Origin: CAZJKO01 sp964546995
GTDB taxonomy: Bacteria > Bacillota_I > Bacilli_A > RF39 > UBA660
DNA length: 12,553 nt
Assembly (NCBI GenBank): GCA_964546995.1
Contig: CAZJKO010000029.1
Span: 1-12,553, forward strand
Direction of reading: 5' to 3'
Shown: one piece after another, positions 8,281 to 12,553 of the stretch
Numbering within the stretch: position 1 is the stretch's first letter
Layout: each line of letters begins with the position of its first letter
Notes under the pieces: generated by a model
What the model was told of the DNA's origin: nothing
Seen by the model: the letters and a program-made list of their open reading frames with translations, nothing else
The model's database searches: none
Position numbers and translations under genes: made by a program

Positions 8281-9087
8281 ATGAATGACTATTCATTTAC
8301 ATTTAAAAAAAGCTTAGGTCAAAACTTTTTAAAAGAAGATAGTATTGCTTCAAAAATCGTATCTTGTGCTAACATCGAAGAAAATACTCTCGTCATAGAA
8401 ATTGGTCCAGGCGCTGGAGCATTGACAAAAAAACTAAGTCCTAAAGCAAAAACCGTTCTTGCCTATGAAATAGATTCTAGATTAGAAATGATCCTAGATA
8501 AAGAACTATTGCATTATGAAAATGTAGATATGATATTTGATGATTTCTTAAAACGAGATATTAAAAAAGATTTAGAAAAGTATCACTATGATCATTTGTA
8601 TGTTGTAGCAAATCTCCCTTATTATATTACAACGCCAATCATAACTAAATTGATTGATGACAAAATAGAGGTTGAAAAGATTGTAGTAATGATTCAAAAA
8701 GAAGTAGGGGATCGCTTTGCTGCAAAGCCAGGCAGTAAAGATTATAGTTCTCTAACAGTATTTCTAAATTACTATTTTGATATTAAAAAAGAATTTTTAG
8801 TAAGTCGAAATAATTTTGTACCAAAACCCAATGTCGATAGTATTGTCATCTCTCTTACAAAAAAGAAAGATCAATATCAGATAGAAAATGAAGAATTATT
8901 TTTGCAATTGGTTCGTGATAGTTTTCGCTTTAAAAGAAAAACATTAAAAAATAATTTAAAAGGATACAACTTAGAAAAAGTAGAACAAATATTAAAACAA
9001 AATGGATTAGATCTATCAGTAAGAAGCGAACAACTATCATTAGAAATATTTATAAAAATAGCAAATTATTTATCGAAAAAAGCATAG
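8281..9087 (+). CDS. rsmA: 16S rRNA (adenine1518-N6/adenine1519-N6) dimethyltransferase
   Basis: RsmA (KsgA) dimethylates two adjacent adenines in the 3' terminal helix of 16S rRNA during small-subunit assembly, using S-adenosylmethionine. The 268-residue protein has the family start KSLGQNFLKEDSIASKIV, the cofactor loop EIGPGAGALT (residues 40-49), the YEID acidic motif and the catalytic NLPY at 111-114. The basic C-terminal segment DSFRFKRKTLKNNLKGY is also typical. Length is normal. In Bacillus subtilis the gene is followed by yabG and veg. Here those two also follow, but with a Nudix gene between. It has its own promoter, separate from the YihY gene upstream. Confidence 0.97.
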   Translation: MNDYSFTFKKSLGQNFLKEDSIASKIVSCANIEENTLVIEIGPGAGALTKKLSPKAKTVLAYEIDSRLEMILDKELLHYENVDMIFDDFLKRDIKKDLEKYHYDHLYVVANLPYYITTPIITKLIDDKIEVEKIVVMIQKEVGDRFAAKPGSKDYSSLTVFLNYYFDIKKEFLVSRNNFVPKPNVDSIVISLTKKKDQYQIENEELFLQLVRDSFRFKRKTLKNNLKGYNLEKVEQILKQNGLDLSVRSEQLSLEIFIKIANYLSKKA

Positions 9088-9191
9088 CAACTAATAGGGT
9101 GTAAAAAGTGATATTATCTTTTTAGAGGTTATGATAAACTTTTGGTAATGCGTTAAATTCAGTAATAACGTAAAAATAAGATGTAATAATT

Positions 9192-9216
9192 AAAGTCCCG
9201 ATTTATGGGGCTTTTT
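9192..9216 (+). terminator. Intrinsic terminator between rsmA and the Nudix gene
   Basis: AAAGTCCC (9192-9199) pairs with GGGGCTTT (9207-9214) over 8 bp with one G-U pair, around a 7-base loop, and T residues continue to 9216. It lies about 105 bases after the rsmA stop, so the rsmA transcript would have a long 3' tail (see findings). Confidence 0.85.
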
Positions 9217-9238
9217 CAATGAAAATCAGTTAAATAAT

Positions 9239-9267
9239 TTGTGTTTTTTATGATAAAATTATATAAT
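9239..9267 (+). promoter_or_regulatory. Promoter of the Nudix gene
   Basis: TTGTGT (9239-9244), a 17-base spacer and consensus TATAAT (9262-9267) form a sigma-A type promoter. Transcription would begin near 9274. That rules out the upstream in-frame GTG at 9241, which lies in the -35 box, and supports the ATG at 9301. Confidence 0.75.
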
Positions 9268-9300
9268 AATATCAATTGTAGAAAAGAAAGGATGATCAAA

Positions 9301-9732
9301 ATGGTGGACACAACACATTTAGGAGTTTATGGAATAGTTATAGAAGATAATAAAGTTCTATTAGTGAAAAAGTCAAGAGGTGCTTATATAGGTAAATATG
9401 ATTTACCTGGAGGTAGTTTTGAGCATGGAGAAAAGCCTATTGAAACACTAAAAAGGGAATTTGAAGAAGAAGCGGGTATTAAAATTACAAAAGCAACAAT
9501 AATTGATGCAAATTCTGCCGTGGTCAAATGGAAAAATCCGTATATGGATAAGATGGAAAATATGCACCATATTGGAATTATATATGAGGTTTTATCTTAT
9601 GAAGGCACGATTAAGGAAGAGGCAGATGGGTTGGATTCTTTGGGTGCTTGTTGGTATCCAATTGCAGATTTAAAAAAGGAAGAAATTAGTCCTTTAACTT
9701 ATGATGCTTTGAAGTTAAAAAGAGAAGTTTAA
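9301..9732 (+). CDS. Nudix family hydrolase
   Basis: Nudix enzymes cleave nucleoside diphosphates linked to another moiety, such as oxidised nucleotides or nucleotide sugars; the substrate cannot be told from the sequence. The 143-residue protein has a complete Nudix box, beginning GSFEHGE and continuing KPIETLKREFEEEAGI, so the metal-binding glutamates are intact. The preceding GKYDLPGG is also typical of MutT-like members. I start it at ATG 9301, preceded by AAAGGA (9286-9291); a frame extension to 9241 lies over the promoter. It has its own promoter and a terminator just upstream. It interrupts the conserved rsmA-yabG-veg order. Its codons end in A or T more strictly than its neighbours' (for example no ATC for isoleucine), which suggests later acquisition. 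Confidence 0.93.
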   Translation: MVDTTHLGVYGIVIEDNKVLLVKKSRGAYIGKYDLPGGSFEHGEKPIETLKREFEEEAGIKITKATIIDANSAVVKWKNPYMDKMENMHHIGIIYEVLSYEGTIKEEADGLDSLGACWYPIADLKKEEISPLTYDALKLKREV

Positions 9733-9822
9733 AAAGATTATTGCAGTATAAATGGAAAAGATAAGTGTTCAAAAAGAAAATAACTTAACTACTATATATC
9801 AGAAAGAGAAAAATAAGAAAAT

Positions 9823-9831
9823 CATAAAATA
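9823..9831 (+). promoter_or_regulatory. Possible sporulation (sigma-K/sigma-E type) -10 element upstream of yabG
   Basis: CATAAAATA fits the CATAnnnTA -10 pattern of mother-cell sigma-K promoters, the class that drives yabG in Bacillus subtilis. It sits about 37 bases before the yabG start. No matching -35 (AC at the expected spacing, or a sigma-E box) was found, and the region is very A/T-rich, so this is only a lead. Confidence 0.25.
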
Positions 9832-9837
9832 AAAAGG

Positions 9838-9876
9838 AAAAGCATAGAATCAAATGGAGATGATTTTATGCTTTTT
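9838..9876 (+). promoter_or_regulatory. Long hairpin enclosing the yabG ribosome site and start codon
   Basis: AGCATAGAATCA (9841-9852) pairs with TGATTTTATGCT (9861-9872) over 12 bp with one G-U pair. A-U pairs extend it outward to 9838 and 9875. The 8-base loop (9853-9860) shows GGAGA, the core of the ribosome site. The start codon ATG (9868-9870) is paired in the 3' arm. Five T residues (9872-9876) follow the core stem, so it also looks like a terminator. It could act as translational control of yabG, as an attenuator, or as the end of the Nudix transcript. Confidence 0.6.
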
Positions 9877-10656
9877 AAAATTGGGGATTATGTAACGAGA
9901 GATTCATATCAAAATGATACTGTTTTTAAAATCATGGACATCGATGGGGAAATGGCATACTTAAAAGGAGTCAATGTTAGACTTTATGCCGATAGTGACA
10001 TTGAAGATTTACGAAAAGTAGAAAATGTAAAAGAAATGTGGCAAGAAGATAAAAATGTCATTGAACAAATGCATGAAATGATTCGCCTAGATCGCGATGA
10101 ATACTTTTATCTTCCTGGTAAAATTCTACATATCGATGGTGACCAAGATTATTTAGAACGATGTATGAAATTCTATAAAGAAATGAATGTAAGAGCATAT
10201 GGCATGGCCCTAAAAGAAGAAAGTATAAAAGAAGAATTGGAACATTTATTAGTAGAAATAAAACCGGATGTCGTAGTAATAACAGGTCATGATGCTTATT
10301 ATAAAAGAGGCAAAGATCCCAAGAATTTGGAGAATTATAAAAATACAAAGAATTTTATAGGTGCCATTCAAACGGCAAGACAGTACGAAAAAAGCCAAGA
10401 TAAATTAATTATTGTAGCAGGAGCATGTCAATCGAATTATGAAGAACTAATTAAAGCAGGAGCAAACTTTGCCTCGAGTCCCAAACGGATCAACATTCAT
10501 GCCTTAGACCCTGCCATCATTGCAAGTAGTGTCTCTCTATCGGATCGTAACAAACCGATCGATCTTTTAACCATCTTAAAAAAAACTAAATATGGAAGTG
10601 ATGGAATAGGTGGCATTATTACCAATGGTTGTATGTATGTGGGGTATCCAAGATGA
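9868..10656 (+). CDS. yabG: Sporulation-specific cysteine protease YabG
   Basis: YabG (MEROPS family U57) processes spore-coat and cortex-related proteins in the mother cell of endospore formers; in clostridia it also affects germination proteins. The 262-residue protein is slightly shorter than the ~290 residues of Bacillus subtilis YabG. It has the family blocks GKILHIDGDQDYLERCMKFY, PDVVVITGHDAYYKRGKD, GACQSNYEELIKAGANFASS, PKRINIHALDP and the ending MYVGYP. The likely catalytic pair is His141 and Cys187. Their spacing of 46 equals that of the His172/Cys218 pair recalled for the Bacillus enzyme. The start is set by GGAGATG at 9856-9862. The stop overlaps the veg start by four bases. The gene sits between rsmA and veg as in Bacillus, apart from the Nudix gene. 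Confidence 0.95.
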   Translation: MLFKIGDYVTRDSYQNDTVFKIMDIDGEMAYLKGVNVRLYADSDIEDLRKVENVKEMWQEDKNVIEQMHEMIRLDRDEYFYLPGKILHIDGDQDYLERCMKFYKEMNVRAYGMALKEESIKEELEHLLVEIKPDVVVITGHDAYYKRGKDPKNLENYKNTKNFIGAIQTARQYEKSQDKLIIVAGACQSNYEELIKAGANFASSPKRINIHALDPAIIASSVSLSDRNKPIDLLTILKKTKYGSDGIGGIITNGCMYVGYPR

Positions 10657-10883
10657 ATTTAGAAAAGATAAAAATGTCCTTAGAAGATCAAAAAGGAAAA
10701 ACACTTAGATTTCGTTTCAATGGAGCAAGAAATCAAACGGAGGAATTCGATGGTGTCGTCATTAAAACGTATCATTTTGTCTTCTTGGTTCAAACAAAAG
10801 ACCAAAATAAATTAGTGAAGTCGTTTACTTATAGTGATGTTTTAACCGAAAGTTTAGAAATTAGTGAAATAGTAAAAAAATAA
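10653..10883 (+). CDS. veg: Veg family protein
   Basis: Veg is a small protein conserved in low-G+C Firmicutes; in Bacillus subtilis it has been linked to biofilm control and spore outgrowth, but its molecular action is not clear. The 76-residue product keeps the family pattern: an N-terminal helix LEKIKMSLEDQKGK, then RFNGARNQTEEFDGVV, the YHFVFLV strand and SFTYSDVLTESLEI. I start it at ATG 10653, which overlaps the yabG TGA. The alternative TTG at 10629 would add eight residues unlike the family. The upstream GGGG (10641-10644) is a weak ribosome site, so translation is probably coupled to yabG. Position after yabG agrees with Bacillus. Confidence 0.9.
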   Translation: MNLEKIKMSLEDQKGKTLRFRFNGARNQTEEFDGVVIKTYHFVFLVQTKDQNKLVKSFTYSDVLTESLEISEIVKK

Positions 10884-10905
10884 TCTATGCGTAATTCTTT
10901 TTTTA

Positions 10906-10914
10906 TGTTATAAT
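10906..10914 (+). promoter_or_regulatory. Extended -10 promoter of the lectin-like surface protein
   Basis: TGT-TATAAT is an extended -10 (hexamer at 10909-10914). The sequence at the -35 position (TATGCG, 10886-10891) is poor. GGGTGA (10928-10933) precedes the ATG at 10938. Confidence 0.65.
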
Positions 10915-10937
10915 GAAAATAGAATTCGGGTGATAGA

Positions 10938-12308
10938 ATGAGCAAATGGAACAGTCGTAAAAAATATCAAATAGAAGAATCCCAAGAAGAAACACGACCA
11001 AAAATCAAAGTCACGAAGATGTTTCAACGACAAATGTATTTAACAATCTTAACGATAATTGGCGTAACGTTAGTCGTCTTAGGGAATTCTTATGCTGTAT
11101 TTACATCATTGAACGAATCCAAAGGTTATAACACACTTCAAGTAGGAACACTCCAAATTGCTTATAATGATTCAGAAGATGGTCTAGGAAACAATATTAA
11201 ATTAAACAATGCTTTTCCAGTGAGTGATGAAGAAGGACTTGCCCAAACACCATACCATTTTACCATTACCAACACAGGAAGTTTAGCGGCAGACTACAGT
11301 GTTCGCATATTAGACGACGAAGCAATGATTGAAGCAGATGGTTGTAGCGATAAATTATTAGATAAAGCAAACATTAAATTTACGGTAAATGGAAGTACTC
11401 CAAGTTTATTGAATACACTAGAGGGTACGACACCACCATATACAATTGATACAGGAACATTGCAGCCAGGTGAACGAAAAGATTTTGAAATTAAAATGTG
11501 GATCAAAAGTGATGCAGGAAACGATATCTTAGGAAAACATTATCATGGAAAAGTCGTCATCGAAGGAATCAAAGGGGAATTGATTATCCCGAATTCAAAT
11601 ATCTTAGCCGTGTACAATTATGATGCAACAAACTGTCTAACAGGAGAAGAGACAGCGTGTGTAGAATTAACAGAACGACCAACAACTTATACACCTGGAA
11701 CGATCGTGAAGTATAAAGTGAATGATAGTGAGATAAAGTATTTCCATGTGATCAGTGAGAATAAAGAGGAAGGTACACTCACAATGCAACAGAGGGAGAA
11801 TACGATTTATTCAATTCCGTGGTATGATGTGGCAGATGACAATAGTAAAGGGCCACTAACAGCTTTAACAGCTTTGGAAAATGCAACGAGTGGATGGACA
11901 AATGTAAAAGATCAGACATACGAGATGGGAACGAAGACGTTCAAGACGAATGCGTTTACGGGATGTGGATTTACCGAATGTACGGTAAATACCTATACGT
12001 TAGGAAGCAGGACAGGAAAGGCGCGAATGATTACAGTGCAGGAGGCAAACGGATTAGGTTGTACAGAAGCAAATGGATCTTGTCCAAACTGGATGAATAA
12101 TTATTTATATACTTCAACAAGTTATGGAGGAACGGTAGACCAAACAGGGGGAGAATATGGAAACAATTATGGATATTGGACCATGTCGGCTGTTTCTTCT
12201 GAAACGACAATCGCGATGTATGTACCTTATCACGGCGACGTGTACTATTTATATCCTACGACGAATACCTATTTTGGTGCGCGTGCCGTTGTCGTCATCG
12301 ATAAGTAG
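10938..12308 (+). CDS. Membrane-anchored surface protein with TasA-like domain and C-terminal C-type-lectin-like domain
   Basis: The 456-residue protein has a charged ~30-residue cytoplasmic start and one membrane segment at about residues 34-54 (LTILTIIGVTLVVLGNSYAVF), typical of TasA/camelysin-like proteins. A TasA-like module follows at about 65-212, with PYHFTITNTGSLAADYSV and the ERKDFEIKMWIKS strand. From about residue 250 to the end there is a different domain. It shows TGKARMITVQEANGLGC, then WMNNYLY, NYGYWTMS and a final FGARAVVVID, a layout like the C-type-lectin/FGE-like folds of variable surface proteins (compare GYWT...GVRPV). Paired cysteines lie at 347/352 and 377/386. No enzyme motif is seen; ligand binding or adhesion is inferred. 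The module is related to those in the protein at 1..1553. Codon use changes at the domain border near 11690. Confidence 0.8.
   Translation: MSKWNSRKKYQIEESQEETRPKIKVTKMFQRQMYLTILTIIGVTLVVLGNSYAVFTSLNESKGYNTLQVGTLQIAYNDSEDGLGNNIKLNNAFPVSDEEGLAQTPYHFTITNTGSLAADYSVRILDDEAMIEADGCSDKLLDKANIKFTVNGSTPSLLNTLEGTTPPYTIDTGTLQPGERKDFEIKMWIKSDAGNDILGKHYHGKVVIEGIKGELIIPNSNILAVYNYDATNCLTGEETACVELTERPTTYTPGTIVKYKVNDSEIKYFHVISENKEEGTLTMQQRENTIYSIPWYDVADDNSKGPLTALTALENATSGWTNVKDQTYEMGTKTFKTNAFTGCGFTECTVNTYTLGSRTGKARMITVQEANGLGCTEANGSCPNWMNNYLYTSTSYGGTVDQTGGEYGNNYGYWTMSAVSSETTIAMYVPYHGDVYYLYPTTNTYFGARAVVVIDK
12201..12305 (+). other. Candidate variable region at the 3' end of the lectin-like domain
   Basis: By hand count these 105 bases hold 26 A and 48 G+C, against 34 A in the preceding 100 bases. 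Most codons from 12219 on are of NNY type (TAT, CCT, CAC, GGC, GAC, TAC, ACC). The segment ends in a GC-rich stretch (12279-12298). That is the look of a diversity-generating retroelement variable region, where A positions of a template have been replaced. No template repeat or reverse transcriptase is present in the window. Confidence 0.35.
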
Positions 12309-12312
12309 AAAA

Positions 12313-12326
12313 GAAAAGTACTTTTC
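12313..12326. repeat. Perfect 14-bp palindrome after the lectin gene
   Basis: GAAAAGTACTTTTC reads the same on both strands and lies five bases after the stop at 12308. As a hairpin it would form a 5-bp stem with a GTAC loop. It has no T run beyond and is followed by a separate terminator. Confidence 0.8.
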
Positions 12327-12363
12327 AAAAAATACACAAATATAAAAATTTAGATAAGTGACG

Positions 12364-12398
12364 AAATGCGGTAAAGAAAATTTTTTGTCGCATTTTTT
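12364..12398 (+). terminator. Intrinsic terminator after the lectin-like surface protein
   Basis: AAATGCG (12364-12370) pairs with CGCATTT (12389-12395). The inside can extend the stem by two wobble pairs and several A-U pairs (12371-12377 with 12382-12388). T residues continue to 12398. Confidence 0.85.
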
Positions 12399-12462
12399 AT
12401 ATCTCGATTTTCGAAGCTTATTTCCAAACAAAAAAACAGTGCATACCATTAAGACGTAAGTG

Positions 12463-12519
12463 ACAAATTTGTAATACTTTTTGACATCGTTTACTTCTAT
12501 TAACATTTGTAAAACAAAT
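12463..12519. repeat. Two related inverted repeats near the right-edge promoter
   Basis: ACAAATTTGT (12463-12472) is a perfect palindrome. ATTTGT-AAA-ACAAAT (12505-12519) is a perfect inverted repeat of the same hexamer with a 3-base spacer. The second overlaps the -35 box (12507-12512), so the pair could be operator sites. Confidence 0.45.
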
Positions 12520-12535
12520 AAGCTAGTGATATAAT
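12507..12535 (+). promoter_or_regulatory. Promoter of a gene starting beyond the window
   Basis: TTGTAA (12507-12512), a 17-base spacer and consensus TATAAT (12530-12535) form a promoter. GAGGT at 12545-12549 is a likely ribosome site, so the next coding region should begin within about ten bases of the window end. The consensus-looking TTGACA at 12481-12486 is 43 bases from the -10 and cannot serve it. Confidence 0.65.
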
Positions 12536-12553
12536 AAAATAAGCGAGGTTGTG

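Noticed and set aside
9241..9300. Upstream GTG start of the Nudix gene
   Set aside because: It lies in the -35 box of a good promoter, and the added residues are unlike the family; ATG 9301 has a proper ribosome site.
9843..9851. CATAGAATC as a sigma-K -10 for yabG
   Set aside because: One mismatch, and transcription would start inside the ribosome site, leaving no usable leader.
10629..10652. TTG start of veg 24 bases earlier
   Set aside because: No ribosome site, inside yabG, and it adds residues outside the family alignment; the ATGA overlap at 10653 is the usual coupled start.
10873..10905. Terminator after veg
   Set aside because: The 8-bp stem is A-U only with a 17-base loop; the T run is real but the hairpin is too weak to call.
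12249..12506. Minus-strand frame of 85 residues over the right intergenic region
   Set aside because: It runs through the terminator and into the end of the surface protein; no ribosome site and no family resemblance.
1..12553. CRISPR arrays, tRNA or rRNA genes, insertion sequences
   Set aside because: No regularly spaced repeats, cloverleaf-like segments, transposase motifs or terminal inverted repeats with target duplications were seen.

Overview
The window looks like a chromosomal segment from a low-G+C Firmicute (Bacilli-type, probably gut-associated). Coding regions are A-rich, Shine-Dalgarno sites are strong, and promoters carry TATAAT -10 boxes, often extended by TGn. Tryptophan is TGG and TGA is used as a stop, so the code is standard and this is not a Mycoplasma-type code. 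The rsmA, yabG and veg order is the one known from Bacillus. YabG is a spore-coat protease family, so the organism is probably a spore former or descends from one. The species cannot be named from this window.

Layout, all genes on the + strand. (1) 1..1553 is the 3' part of a large surface protein: repeated TasA/camelysin-like modules followed by BspA-type leucine-rich repeats, closed by a strong terminator. (2) 1625..4788 is gatCAB, the tRNA-dependent amidotransferase operon, with its own extended -10 promoter. (3) 4843..8192 is a three-gene unit: a small single-pass extracytoplasmic protein of unknown function, a membrane sensor with two Venus-flytrap domains and a degenerate GGDEF domain, and a YihY/BrkB family membrane protein. 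(4) 8281..9087 is rsmA with its own promoter. (5) 9301..9732 is a Nudix hydrolase with its own promoter, placed between rsmA and yabG and differing in codon use. (6) 9868..10883 is yabG and veg, overlapping by 4 bases. (7) 10938..12308 is a membrane-anchored surface protein with a TasA-like domain and a C-terminal C-type-lectin-like domain. (8) 12309..12553 holds a palindrome, a terminator and the promoter of a gene lying beyond the window.

The housekeeping genes serve translation: GatCAB corrects misacylated tRNA and RsmA matures 16S rRNA. They are bracketed by two fast-evolving surface proteins built from related modules.

The best leads are four. The C-terminal end of the last surface protein resembles the variable region of a diversity-generating retroelement target: it is rich in NNY codons, low in A, ends in a GC-rich stretch and is followed at once by a small palindrome. 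No reverse transcriptase lies in the window. A long hairpin at the yabG start shows the ribosome binding site in its loop and buries the start codon in its stem. The tandem Venus-flytrap sensor has DGNEF in place of GGDEF and is translationally coupled to an unknown extracytoplasmic protein. The Nudix gene looks like an insertion into an otherwise conserved gene order.
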